From Streptomyces mirabilis (lineage in GTDB: Bacteria > Actinomycetota > Actinomycetes > Streptomycetales > Streptomycetaceae): a stretch of DNA of 64,000 nt. The first letter of the stretch is position 1, and each line of letters begins with the position of its first letter. Of the stretch, positions 9,022 to 17,281 are shown piece by piece. Under the pieces are notes generated by a model that was not told the origin of the DNA, ran no database searches, and was given only the letters and a program-made list of their open reading frames with translations. The stretch covers positions 7,192,001 to 7,256,000 of the forward strand of contig NZ_CP074102.1 of assembly GCF_018310535.1 (NCBI RefSeq). The letters run 5' to 3'. The translations under genes and the position numbers were made by a program.

Positions 9022-10362
9022 ATGCAGCCCAACACTCTGCTCGACGCGATACTCGACGAGGCCGGCATCTCTCACGCCGGACTCGCCGCGCATGTCAACC
9101 AGGCGGGGAGGGCTCGCGGCCTCGCGCTCAGATACGAACACACGGCCGTGGCACGGTGGTTGAAGGGCCAGCGTCCGCGCGGCCAGGTGCCCGACCTGAT
9201 CTGCGAAGTGCTGGCGGGGCGCCTGCACCGGCCTGTCACCCTCGATGACATCGGTCTCGGTGTGCCCGGCGAGCCGTCCGCCCCGCACGGCACCTCGCTC
9301 TCCGGTTTCGTGGAGCGCGCCACCGCCCTGTGGCGCTCGGACGAACAGCAGCGCCCGCACCTCCTCGGCGCCCCGGCCGTCACCGGAACGCCCGCCGTGA
9401 TGCCCGTGTGGGAGTGGGAGAACCCGCCCGAGGACGTGGACGTCTCACGCGGCGGCCGCCACCACGTGAGCATGGCCGACATCGAGATGCTGCGCGCGGC
9501 CCGCGCCCACTACGAGCAGATGTATCGCAAGGCGGGCGGGGTGGCGACCCGCAGCCGGATCGTCGGCTTCCTCAACGCGGAGACCGCGCCCCTGCTGCGC
9601 GGCAGTTACCCCGACGCCACCGGCCGCCAACTCCACCGTGCGACGGGCGGCCTGGTCGCCATAGCGGGGATCTGCGCCTACGACTCCGACGCGCACGGGC
9701 TCGCCCAGCGCTACTTCCACCAGGCGCTGCGGCTGGCGAAGGCCAGCGGGGACCGGGGTCTTGGGGCGTACGTCATAGCCCTGCTGGTCAACCAGTCGCT
9801 GTTCATGCGCGAGCACCGCCAGGCCGTCGCCTTCGCGGAGGCCGCGCTGCGCGCCGCCGGGCGGCACATCACCCCGGCGCTCGCCTCGGACCTCTACGCC
9901 ATGCAGGCGAAGGCGTACGCACACCTCGGCGACGGCAGCAGCGCGCTGTCCTGCATCCGGCGTGCCGAACAGGCCGCCGAGCGCATCCGGCGCGGCTACG
10001 AACCGGACGAGACCGGCTATGTCCAGCCCGGTCTGGTCAACGTACAGGTGGCGGAGGCACTGCTGAGCCTCGGTGACCTGGTGGCCGCCGCGGCGCACGC
10101 CGAGGCGGCAGTGGACACTCCGGCGCACGACCGGGGGCGCGTGCACCGTCTTGCGATGCTCAGTCAGATCGAGCTGCGGCAGGGGAATGCCGACAAGGCG
10201 GTGGCCACCGCCGTCCAAATGGCCGAGCAGGCCCGGGGAATGGAGTCCCAGCGGCTGCGCGACAGACTGCGCGCGGTACGCGAACACCTGGTGCGCAGCG
10301 GCTGTGCGGGCACGGCCGAGGCCGCCGAACTCATCGACGGAGCACTGCGCGTACCGCTGTAG
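9022..10362 (+). CDS. NsdA-like TPR regulatory protein with degenerate HTH
   Basis: The 446-aa Streptomyces-type regulator has an N-terminal divergent helix-turn-helix region (residues 1-80: MQPNTLLDAILDEAGISHAGLAAHVNQ, with TAVARWLKGQ) followed by alpha-helical tetratricopeptide-like repeats (about 150-430, such as RYFHQALRLAKASGDRGLGAY and ALRAAGRHI). This layout resembles NsdA, a negative regulator of sporulation and antibiotic production in S. coelicolor. That is a family-level resemblance, not a proven orthology. The ATG at 9022 follows GGGGG. It stands alone behind a dyad at 8934. Confidence 0.75.
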   Translation: MQPNTLLDAILDEAGISHAGLAAHVNQAGRARGLALRYEHTAVARWLKGQRPRGQVPDLICEVLAGRLHRPVTLDDIGLGVPGEPSAPHGTSLSGFVERATALWRSDEQQRPHLLGAPAVTGTPAVMPVWEWENPPEDVDVSRGGRHHVSMADIEMLRAARAHYEQMYRKAGGVATRSRIVGFLNAETAPLLRGSYPDATGRQLHRATGGLVAIAGICAYDSDAHGLAQRYFHQALRLAKASGDRGLGAYVIALLVNQSLFMREHRQAVAFAEAALRAAGRHITPALASDLYAMQAKAYAHLGDGSSALSCIRRAEQAAERIRRGYEPDETGYVQPGLVNVQVAEALLSLGDLVAAAAHAEAAVDTPAHDRGRVHRLAMLSQIELRQGNADKAVATAVQMAEQARGMESQRLRDRLRAVREHLVRSGCAGTAEAAELIDGALRVPL

Positions 10363-10469
10363 ACCACCTAGTCCCGCCGCCGCACCGTGCACTGTGCGCT
10401 GCTGTGCGCCTGCTGTCAGGACGCTCCTGCTGCGATATTGCCATCTACTCGGCGGAAGGTGGCAGAACC

Positions 10470-11015
10470 GTGCAGTGGACGAAACAGAACGAACAAACTG
10501 TGTACGCAAACCGCTGGTTCAGCGTCAATCTCGCAGATGTCGAGCTGCCGGACGGTCGGCACCTCGATCACTTCTTGATACGGCTGCGTCCCGTGGCCGT
10601 GGCCACGGTGGTGAACGAGGCCAATGAGGTGCTGCTCCTGTGGCGGCACCGCTTCATCACCGACAGCTGGGGCTGGGAACTCGCGGCGGGCGTCGTCGAG
10701 GACGGCGAGGACATCGCCGTCGCGGCGGCCCGCGAACTCGAGGAGGAGACCGGCTGGCGACCGGGACCCCTGCGCCATCTGATGAGCGTCGAGCCCTCCA
10801 ACGGGCTCACCGACGCCCGGCACCATATCTTCTGGGCCGACGAAGGCGCGTACATCGGACACCCTGTGGACGACTTCGAGTCCGACCGTCGGGAATGGGT
10901 TCCCCTCAAGCTCGTCCCCGACATGGTCGCCCGCGGCGAGGTCCCGGCCGCCAATATGGCTGCCGCGCTACTCCTCCTGCATCACCTGAGGCTCGGGCAG
11001 GACGCGTTGCCCTGA
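10470..11015 (+). CDS. NUDIX hydrolase
   Basis: The 181-aa protein of the NUDIX superfamily hydrolyses nucleoside diphosphates linked to another group. The complete NUDIX box runs from GVVEDGE to RELEEETGW (about residues 78-100), with all key Gly, Glu and Arg residues present. The N-terminal part resembles ADP-ribose pyrophosphatase-type members. The GTG at 10470 (VQWTKQNEQTVYANRWFSV) is preferred because GGAAGG lies upstream. A longer in-frame ATG at 10404 adds a cysteine-rich stretch unlike the family. The substrate is not determined. Confidence 0.85.
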   Translation: MQWTKQNEQTVYANRWFSVNLADVELPDGRHLDHFLIRLRPVAVATVVNEANEVLLLWRHRFITDSWGWELAAGVVEDGEDIAVAAARELEEETGWRPGPLRHLMSVEPSNGLTDARHHIFWADEGAYIGHPVDDFESDRREWVPLKLVPDMVARGEVPAANMAAALLLLHHLRLGQDALP

Positions 11016-11049
11016 TCCATCCCCCCACGGCGTCCTGAACGCTAGTCGG

Positions 11050-11307
11050 CTAGCGCCCGAGAGCCTGCCAGACCGCCACGGCGAGTGCGCCCACGGCCGT
11101 GAGGGCCGCGATCGCGGGCAGTGGCCAGCGGGTGTGTTCCAGGGCGACGACCCGTGCGCTCAGGTCGTCGAGCTCCTTGGCGGTCTGTTCGGCGCGGTGA
11201 CTGAGCAGGGCATGCCCTCCCTCGACGCGTGCGTAGGCCACGTCGAGGCGACGGCGTAACTCTGCGAGTTCTCCATGGACCACGGGATGCTCCGGGTCGG
11301 CGGTCAC
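11050..11307 (-). CDS. small coiled-coil protein with C-terminal membrane anchor
   Basis: The 85-aa protein has a helical, charged N-terminal part with heptad-like spacing (ELAELRRRLDVAYARVEGG, then LSHRAEQTAKELDDLSARV). It ends in one hydrophobic segment, WPLPAIAALTAVGALAVAVW. It is predicted to be a tail-anchored membrane protein with a cytoplasmic coiled coil. No function is recognised. The GTG at 11307 has a strong GGAAAGGAG site, which is why the longer frame to 11487 is not used. Confidence 0.65.
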   Translation of the reverse strand: MTADPEHPVVHGELAELRRRLDVAYARVEGGHALLSHRAEQTAKELDDLSARVVALEHTRWPLPAIAALTAVGALAVAVWQALGR

Positions 11308-11435
11308 GGGTCCGCTCCTTTCCGTAGTCGTCACATCCCTTGGATGCGCACGGAAAGTCAACTCGCCTGGTGGACACGTGGGGAGCGTGTGCGAGGGGCA
11401 TATGCGAGCCCGGCGCGCACACGGCGTGTGAATGG

Positions 11436-11471
11436 CGCGGGCCCGGCACCGAGAGGGGTGCCGGGCCCGCG
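11436..11471 (-). terminator. strong hairpin after the hydroxyacyl-CoA dehydrogenase
   Basis: Two perfect 15-base arms, 11436-11450 and 11457-11471, start CGCGGGCCCGG and are separated by a 6-base loop, about 60 bp past the stop of the minus-strand gene at 11533. It most likely separates that transcript from the small gene at 11050. Confidence 0.65.
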
Positions 11472-11532
11472 TATGCCTGAGTTTCACCGTACGTAATCAA
11501 GTGACGGTACGAAAGGGGGCGACCGTACGTGA

Positions 11533-12393
11533 TCAGGCGTAGGTGTAGAAGCCCGAGCCGGACTTCCGGCCGAGCCGGCCCGCGTCCACCATGCGCTGGA
11601 GCAGCGGGGGAGCGGCGTACAGCGGCTCCTTGTACTCCTCGTACATCGAATAGGCGACCGAGGCCACCGTGTCCAGGCCGATCAGGTCGGAGAGCTTGAG
11701 CGGGCCCATCGGGTGGGCGCAGCCCAGCTCCATGCCGTTGTCGATGTCCTCGCGGCTGGCGATGCCCGACTCGAACATCCGGATCGCGGAGAGCAGATAC
11801 GGGATCAGCAGCGCGTTGACGACGAACCCGGAGCGGTCCTGGGCGCGGATCGCGTGCTTGCCGAGGGCCTTCTCGGCGAACAGCTGAGCCCGGCCGAGGG
11901 TGCCCTCGGAGGTGGTCAGTGCCGGGATCAGCTCGACGAGCTGCTGCACCGGGGCCGGGTTGAAGAAGTGGATGCCGACGACCTGGTCGGGGCGCGAGGT
12001 GGCGACCGCGAGCCGGACCAGCGGGATCGAGGAGGTGTTGGAGGCGAGGATCGCGTCCTGCCGGGTCACCACCTGGTCGAGCACCTGGAAGATCTCGGTC
12101 TTCACCTGCTCGTTCTCGACGACCGCCTCGATCACCAGATCGCGGTCGGCGAACTCGCCGAGGTCGGTGGTGAAGCTGAGCCGCTCCTGGGTGGCGGTGA
12201 GCTCGTCCGCGGAGATCTTTCCGCGCTCGGCTGCCTTGGAGAGGGAGTTGAACAGCCGGGTACGGCCGATCTCCAGAGCCTCACCGGTGGTCTCGGCGAC
12301 CTTGACGTCGAGACCCGCGCGGGCGCAGACCTCGGCGATGCCCGCTCCCATCTGGCCGCAGCCCACCACTCCGACGCGTTCGATGTCGGTCAC
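11533..12393 (-). CDS. 3-hydroxybutyryl-CoA dehydrogenase (3-hydroxyacyl-CoA dehydrogenase family)
   Basis: This is an NAD(P)-dependent oxidoreductase acting on 3-hydroxyacyl-CoA, used in fatty-acid or butanoate metabolism. The 286-aa protein has the Rossmann nucleotide-binding motif GVVGCGQMGAGIAEVC at its N terminus, the catalytic-region motif VGIHFFNPAPVQQLVE (about residues 138-155), and a C-terminal helical dimerisation domain with ESGIASREDIDNGMELGCAHPMGPL. Length and motifs match Streptomyces HbdA/FadB2-type enzymes. It stands alone on the minus strand. Confidence 0.92.
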   Translation of the reverse strand: MTDIERVGVVGCGQMGAGIAEVCARAGLDVKVAETTGEALEIGRTRLFNSLSKAAERGKISADELTATQERLSFTTDLGEFADRDLVIEAVVENEQVKTEIFQVLDQVVTRQDAILASNTSSIPLVRLAVATSRPDQVVGIHFFNPAPVQQLVELIPALTTSEGTLGRAQLFAEKALGKHAIRAQDRSGFVVNALLIPYLLSAIRMFESGIASREDIDNGMELGCAHPMGPLKLSDLIGLDTVASVAYSMYEEYKEPLYAAPPLLQRMVDAGRLGRKSGSGFYTYA

Positions 12394-12583
12394 ATCGTCC
12401 CCTTCGCTGATCTACGGCTGTCGCAGGACCCCCGTTGTTCGGTGCCTGCTCCGATCGTGCACGTCCCGTGCACGTTACTCCGAAGTATCGATGATCGATC
12501 GCCCGGGTGGGGCATGCTGGTCGAGGAGACGATCCGTGACCGGACGGATCCGGAGTGTGAAGGGGCGGGGTGAAGTGGGGCGG

Positions 12584-13900
12584 ATGGCGAGGACGGCGGG
12601 GACGGCGGGGACGGCGGGGATGAGGTGGGGGTCACGGCGGGCGTTCACCGTGGCGGCGATGGCGACGCTGACGGGTCTCGTCACGACGGGGGAGCCGGGT
12701 CTCGTCACGGCGGGGGACCCGGCCGGCGTACCCCGTGCCGGAGCAACCCCCGGGCCCGGTCGCCGACGGACGGTCTCCGAGCTGCGGGGCATGTGGCTGT
12801 CGACGGTCACCAACCGCGACTGGCCCTCGCGGACCGGCCTGTCCGCCGCCCAGCAGCGCGCCGAACTCCTCGCCCACCTCGACAGGGCGGTCGACCACCG
12901 CCTGAACGCCGTGTTCTTCCAGGTCCGCCCCACGGCCGACGCGTTCTGGCCCTCGTCGTACGAGCCGTGGTCGCAGTACCTCACCGGCGTCCAGGGCAGG
13001 GACCCCGGCTGGGACCCGCTCGGCACCGCGGTGCGGGAGGCCCACGCGCGTGGCCTCGAACTGCACGCCTGGTTCAACCCGTACCGCATCGCGAACCACA
13101 CCGACCCCGGCAGACTTGTGGCGACCCACCCGGCCCGCAAGCACGCCGACTGGGTCGTCCCCTATGGCGGCAGGCTCTACTACAACCCCGGGCTGCCCGA
13201 GGTCCGCGCCTTCGTCCAGGACGCGATGCTCGACGCGGTGCGGACGTACGCGATCGACGCCGTGCACTGGGACGACTACTTCTACCCGTACCCGGCCGAG
13301 GGACAGGTCTTCGACGACGACGCCGCGTACCGGACGCACGGCGCGGGCTTTGCGAACCGGGCCGCCTGGCGGCGCGACAACATCGACAGGCTGGTGCGGG
13401 AGACGGCCACCCGCATCCCGCTGATCCGGCCCGGTACCCGCTTCGGGATCAGCCCGTTCGGGGTGTGGCGCAACAGCGCGACCGACCCGCGGGGCTCGGA
13501 CACCCGGGCCGCCGTGCAGACGTACGACGACCTGTACGCCGACACCAGGAAATGGGTCCGCGAGCAGTGGATCGACTACGTCGTCCCGCAGGTCTACTGG
13601 AACCTCGGCTTCGCCGCCGCCGACTACGCGAAGCTCGTGCCCTGGTGGGCGGCGGTCACACAGGGCACGGGCGTGGAGCTGTACATCGGGGAAGCGCTCT
13701 ACAAGGCCGGTGACCCCGCGCAGCCCGCGGCCTGGCAGGACCCGGCCGAACTCTCCCGGCACCTCACCTTCGCGCGGGACCACACCCAAGTGCGCGGACA
13801 CGTCTTCTTCTCCGCCAAGGAGGTCGACGTCGACCGCGTCGGAGCGATGGCGCGGGTCGCGACCGACCATTACCAACGGCCGGCGCGACCCGCGCGCTGA
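12584..13900 (+). CDS. secreted glycosyl hydrolase-like 10 (GHL10/DUF187) protein
   Basis: The predicted exported protein of about 438 aa belongs to the GHL10 (YngK-like) family of putative polysaccharide or peptidoglycan-active enzymes with a TIM-barrel. A basic signal region (MRWGSRRAFTVAAMATLTGL) precedes the family start, ELRGMWLSTVTNRDWPS. Characteristic motifs follow: NAVFFQVRPTADAFWPS, HAWFNPYRI, YNPGLPEVRAFV, HWDDYFYPYP and QWIDYVVPQVYW. The start is uncertain: ATG 12584, GTG 12575 and ATG 12620 are all in frame, with an AAGGGGCGGGG stretch just upstream. The substrate is unknown. Confidence 0.82.
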   Translation: MARTAGTAGTAGMRWGSRRAFTVAAMATLTGLVTTGEPGLVTAGDPAGVPRAGATPGPGRRRTVSELRGMWLSTVTNRDWPSRTGLSAAQQRAELLAHLDRAVDHRLNAVFFQVRPTADAFWPSSYEPWSQYLTGVQGRDPGWDPLGTAVREAHARGLELHAWFNPYRIANHTDPGRLVATHPARKHADWVVPYGGRLYYNPGLPEVRAFVQDAMLDAVRTYAIDAVHWDDYFYPYPAEGQVFDDDAAYRTHGAGFANRAAWRRDNIDRLVRETATRIPLIRPGTRFGISPFGVWRNSATDPRGSDTRAAVQTYDDLYADTRKWVREQWIDYVVPQVYWNLGFAAADYAKLVPWWAAVTQGTGVELYIGEALYKAGDPAQPAAWQDPAELSRHLTFARDHTQVRGHVFFSAKEVDVDRVGAMARVATDHYQRPARPAR

Positions 13901-13940
13901 ATCTGCCGAATGTCTACGGCCGGTTCTTGTGACCGAATGT

Positions 13941-14132
13941 CTACAGCGGGTCCTTGTGACGGATTTCCGAGTCGGGGCCCGGTGAGCAGATCGCCTCGTG
14001 CCCGTCCGTGAAGCGCACGCGGTACGGGGGCGTGCCCTCCGTTCCTATTACTTCGGTGATCTCCGCGACTTTGTCGTGCTGTCCGACAACCCTGCCGTGC
14101 TGCACGAGCTTGTCGCCCACGTCTGCATGCAT
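13941..14132 (-). CDS. DUF1918 small protein
   Basis: The 63-aa protein, starting MHADVGDKLVQHGRVVGQHD and containing PYRVRFTDGHEAICSPGPD, is a typical full-length DUF1918 member with an SH3-like small beta fold. Such genes are common in Actinobacteria and their function is unknown. The ATG at 14132 has GAGGAG upstream. A longer in-frame start would run into the EamA gene. Confidence 0.8.
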   Translation of the reverse strand: MHADVGDKLVQHGRVVGQHDKVAEITEVIGTEGTPPYRVRFTDGHEAICSPGPDSEIRHKDPL

Positions 14133-14176
14133 CTGAAGGGTCTCCTCGTCATCTGCGGGAGTAACGGTCCTGGGGC

Positions 14177-15115
14177 TCAGCCCCGCGCTCGCTGGGTGAG
14201 CGCGATGCAGATCAGCACGGCCGCCGCCGTCAGCGGTGCGGCCGGTGTGAGCTGCTCGCCGAGGAGCAGTACCGACCACACCAGTGTGAGCAGCGGCTGC
14301 GCCAGCTGCAACTGGCTGGCCTTCGGAATTCCGATCGCCGCCATCCCGCGGTACCAGACGACCAGGCCCAGGAACTGTGATCCGGCGGCCACCCACAGCA
14401 GTCCCGCCACACTGTGCGCCGACAGTTGGACCGGCTCGTACGACAAGGCCACCAGCGCGCCCGGCACCGACAGCGGCAGACACAGGACCAGCGCCCAGCC
14501 GATGACCTGCCACCCCGGCATGGTCCGGGCGAGCCGGCCGCCCTCGGTGTAGCCCGCGGCACAGATCAGCAGCGCCCCGAAGAGATAGGCGTCCGCGCTG
14601 CTCAGCGCCCCACCGCTCTGCTGCACGGTGAACGCGATCACCGCTGCCGCGCCCGCGAGGGCGGCGCTCCAGAACATCCGCGAGGGGCGCGCGCCGGTCC
14701 GCAGCGCCGACAGCAGCGCGGTCGTGAGCGGCAGCAGCCCGACGACCACGGCCGCGTGGGCGGTGGTGGACGTCTGCAGCGCGAGCGTCGTCAGCAGGGG
14801 GAAGCCGAGCACGACACCGGCGGCCACCACGGCGAGCCCCGCCCAGTGCCGGCGGGCCGGTACGGGCACGCGCAGCGCCAGCAGACAGCCGCCCGCGATG
14901 ACGGCGGCGAGGACGCTGCGCACGGCCACCAGCGACCAGGGGCCGAAGCCCTCCAGGCCCCAGGCGGTGGCGGGGAAGGTGAGGGAGAAGGCGGTGACGC
15001 CGAGGGCGGCCTGAAGGGTGCCGGAACGGCGGTCCGCCGAGGGCTCCGGCTCGGGCGTCCTGGGCGCGCTGACCGCTATCCCGATCTGGTCGATAGCGCT
15101 ACTCTGTACTGTCAT
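14177..15115 (-). CDS. EamA-family (DMT) transporter
   Basis: The 312-aa integral membrane protein has ten predicted helices in two EamA repeats (about residues 35-165 and 175-310), for example LVAVRSVLAAVIAGGCLLAL and VLICIALTQRARG. Such DMT proteins export amino acids or related metabolites. Its ATG lies in the same CATG as the start of the divergent MocR gene, so each coding region begins inside the other's promoter. A TACGCT -10-like box five bases upstream suggests a leaderless mRNA. Control by the adjacent MocR is likely from context. Confidence 0.85.
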   Translation of the reverse strand: MTVQSSAIDQIGIAVSAPRTPEPEPSADRRSGTLQAALGVTAFSLTFPATAWGLEGFGPWSLVAVRSVLAAVIAGGCLLALRVPVPARRHWAGLAVVAAGVVLGFPLLTTLALQTSTTAHAAVVVGLLPLTTALLSALRTGARPSRMFWSAALAGAAAVIAFTVQQSGGALSSADAYLFGALLICAAGYTEGGRLARTMPGWQVIGWALVLCLPLSVPGALVALSYEPVQLSAHSVAGLLWVAAGSQFLGLVVWYRGMAAIGIPKASQLQLAQPLLTLVWSVLLLGEQLTPAAPLTAAAVLICIALTQRARG

Positions 15116-15126
15116 GCAAGAGCGTA
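15100..15126. promoter_or_regulatory. overlapping divergent promoters with shared CATG start
   Basis: Plus strand: TACTCT (15100-15105) eight bases before the ATG at 15114. Minus strand: TACGCT (15121-15126 read in reverse) five bases before the ATG at 15115. Both fit TANNNT. At these distances transcription would begin at or next to the start codon, giving leaderless mRNAs in both directions. Confidence 0.5.
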
Positions 15127-16550
15127 GCAGTGTTGGAGATCTGGCGAATCAGCTGCGGCGAGAGCTGAACCGCTACTCGCCCGGTGGAAAGCTGCCATCG
15201 AGCCGGGCGCTCGTCGAGCGGTTCCGGGTGAGCCCGGTGACGGTGTCGCGGGCACTGGCTCAGCTCGCCGCCGAGGGGCTGGTGGTGACCCGGCCGGGCG
15301 CCGGCGCGTTCCGCGCGCACCCGCGTACGTCCGCCCCGCCCGCAGGGGACACCTCCTGGCAGGAGGTCACGCTGAGCGCGGACGCCGCGGCGGAACTCGT
15401 CCCGCGCACGGTGGACGCCTCCGGGGTCCTCGCCTCGCTCGCCGCCCCGCCGCCCGGCGTCGTCGAGTTCAACGGCGGCTATCTGCACCCCTCGCTCCAG
15501 CCCGAGCGGGCCATGGGAGCGGCCCTGTCGAGGGCGGGCCGACGTCCCGGCGCCTGGTCGCGGCCGCCGATGGAGGGGCTGACGGAGCTGCGCGAGTGGT
15601 TCGCGCGGGGGATCGGCGGTGCGATCACCGCCGCGGAGGTGCTCGTCACGGCGGGCGGCCAGTCCGCGCTGACCACCGCGCTCAAGGCACTCGCCCCGTC
15701 GGGGGCCCCGGTCCTGGTCGAGTCGCCCACGTACCCGGGCATGCTGGCGATCGCCCGCGCGGCGGGCCTGCGGCCGGTACCCGTACCGGTCGACGCGGAC
15801 GGGGTGAAACCGGACCTGCTCGCCGACGCCTTCAGGGCGACCGGCGCCCGGGTGTTCGTCTGTCAGCCGCTGTTCCAGAACCCGACAGGCGCCGTACTCG
15901 CCCCCGAGCGGCGCGCCGAGGTGGTGCGGATCGCGCGCGAGGCGGGCGCGTTCGTCATCGAGGACGACTTCGTGCGACGTCTCGTGCATGAGGACGCGGG
16001 GCCGCTGCCGCGTCCGCTGGCCGCGGAGGATCCGGACGGGGTCGTCGTCCACGTCTCCTCCCTGACCAAGGCGACCTCGCCGAGCTTCCGGGTCAGTGCG
16101 CTGGCCGCGCGCGGTCCGGTCCTCGAACGACTGCGTGCCATCCAGGTCGTGGACACCTTCTTCGTGCCGCGTCCCCTTCAGGAGGCCGCGCTCGAACTGG
16201 TCGGCTCGCCCGCCTGGCCCCGTCATCTGCGCGCCGTGTCCGCCGAGTTGAGGAACCGCCGCGACACGATGACGACCGCGCTGCGGCTGACGCTCCCCGA
16301 ACTCGCGCTGCTCCACATCCCCTCCGGCGGCTACCACCTGTGGCTCCGCCTGCCCGACGGCACCGACGAGTCCGGCCTGGTCTCCGCGGCCCTGCGCGAG
16401 GGCGTGGCCGTCACCCCCGGCCGCCCCTACTTCAGCGCGGAGCCCCCTGCGGGGTACCTCCGGCTGAGTTTCGCGGCGGTCGGGGGGACGGGGGAGATCA
16501 CGGAGGGGGTGCGACGGCTGAGGGCGGCGTGCGACGGGGTGTTGAGGTGA
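15114..16550 (+). CDS. MocR-type GntR regulator fused to aminotransferase-like domain
   Basis: The 478-aa MocR/PdxR-family regulator has an N-terminal winged HTH of the GntR type (residues 1-75: LANQLRRELNRYSPGGKLPSSRALVERF, then VSRALAQLAAEGLVVTRPG) and a PLP-dependent fold-type I aminotransferase-like domain (about 110-478). The latter includes TAGGQSALTTALKAL, QPLFQNPTG and VSSLTKATSPSFR, with Lys in SLTK at the Schiff-base position. MocR proteins usually sense amino acids or PLP and control a neighbouring gene. Here that is the divergent exporter. The ATG at 15114 is chosen over a longer frame from 15018. Confidence 0.9.
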   Translation: MQERSSVGDLANQLRRELNRYSPGGKLPSSRALVERFRVSPVTVSRALAQLAAEGLVVTRPGAGAFRAHPRTSAPPAGDTSWQEVTLSADAAAELVPRTVDASGVLASLAAPPPGVVEFNGGYLHPSLQPERAMGAALSRAGRRPGAWSRPPMEGLTELREWFARGIGGAITAAEVLVTAGGQSALTTALKALAPSGAPVLVESPTYPGMLAIARAAGLRPVPVPVDADGVKPDLLADAFRATGARVFVCQPLFQNPTGAVLAPERRAEVVRIAREAGAFVIEDDFVRRLVHEDAGPLPRPLAAEDPDGVVVHVSSLTKATSPSFRVSALAARGPVLERLRAIQVVDTFFVPRPLQEAALELVGSPAWPRHLRAVSAELRNRRDTMTTALRLTLPELALLHIPSGGYHLWLRLPDGTDESGLVSAALREGVAVTPGRPYFSAEPPAGYLRLSFAAVGGTGEITEGVRRLRAACDGVLR

Positions 16551-16591
16551 CCGGCTCGGGTTGAGCGGGTGCGGGTGCGTTGACACCCAAG

Positions 16592-16615
16592 AGTGTGAGT
16601 GGTTGAGTACTCACA
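16592..16615. promoter_or_regulatory. TetR operator over the tetR start
   Basis: TGTGAGT (16594-16600) and ACTCACA (16609-16615) are exact inverted arms, and the right arm includes the A of the tetR ATG. The 15-mer AGTGTGAGTGGTTGA at 16592-16606 recurs at 17249-17263 before the MFS gene. It is inferred to be the binding site of the TetR encoded at 16615. Confidence 0.6.
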
Positions 16616-17181
16616 TGAAGAGCGAACGACCCCGTCAGCTGTCCACCGCCGAGGAGCGCCGCGAGACGGTGCTGCGCACCGCCATCGGCGCCTTCGCGGC
16701 GCGTGGCTACTGGGGCACCACCACGACCGAGGTGGCGAAGGCGGCCGGCATCTCGCAGGCGTACGTCTACCGCTTGTTCCCGAATAAGGAGCTGCTGTTC
16801 ACGGCGGTGGTCGAGCACTGCTTCGTGCTGGTCCGGGCCAGTCTGGAGCGGGCGGCGGCCGAGGCGAAGGGCAGCTCCGCCGAGGTGGTGCTGGAGGCCA
16901 TGGGGGACGCCTACGCGCTGCTGATCAGCGACAACGACCTGATGCTGATTCAGCTGCACGCCCAGGCCGCGGCCGTCTCCGAGCCGGCTGTACGTGAGGC
17001 GGTCCGGCATGGCTACGCCCGGCTGGTGGAGTACGTCCGGGGCGCCTCCGGCGGCACCGAGGGGCAGGTCCAGGAGTTCTTCGCACGCGGCATGCTGTGT
17101 CACCTCATCGTCTCCATGGTGGCCGACGAGGTGGATGCCCCCTGGATCCGAACGCTGTCCGCGGGCATCACGCACTACTGA
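16615..17181 (+). CDS. TetR/AcrR-family repressor
   Basis: The 188-aa regulator has an N-terminal HTH (residues 12-58: RETVLRTAIGAFAARGYWGTT, then AKAAGISQAYVYRLFPNKELL) and a C-terminal ligand-binding domain with no recognisable specificity. It is followed by a terminator and then the MFS exporter, whose promoter contains the same 15-bp motif as its own. It is therefore probably the repressor of that exporter cluster and of itself. The ATG at 16615 sits at the end of the operator. Confidence 0.88.
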   Translation: MKSERPRQLSTAEERRETVLRTAIGAFAARGYWGTTTTEVAKAAGISQAYVYRLFPNKELLFTAVVEHCFVLVRASLERAAAEAKGSSAEVVLEAMGDAYALLISDNDLMLIQLHAQAAAVSEPAVREAVRHGYARLVEYVRGASGGTEGQVQEFFARGMLCHLIVSMVADEVDAPWIRTLSAGITHY

Positions 17182-17212
17182 CGCCCGGCGCGGTCGCGCG
17201 GCCGGGCCTGTC

Positions 17213-17240
17213 GGCGGGGCACGTGGCCCCGCCATTTTTT
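17213..17240 (+). terminator. rho-independent terminator after tetR
   Basis: GGCGGGGC (17213-17220) and GCCCCGCC (17226-17233) form an 8-bp stem with an ACGTG loop, followed directly by ATTTTTT. Confidence 0.8.
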
Positions 17241-17248
17241 GGGCGTCA

Positions 17249-17271
17249 AGTGTGAGTGGTTGACCACACAA
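17249..17271. promoter_or_regulatory. second copy of the TetR site, before the MFS gene
   Basis: AGTGTGAGTGGTTGA (17249-17263) is identical to 16592-16606. Here it is completed as TGTG-N12-CACA with an inner TGGT-TG-ACCA. It ends at the ribosome-binding site AAGGAG of the MFS gene, so a bound repressor would block that transcript. Confidence 0.55.
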
Positions 17272-17281
17272 GGAGAATGTC

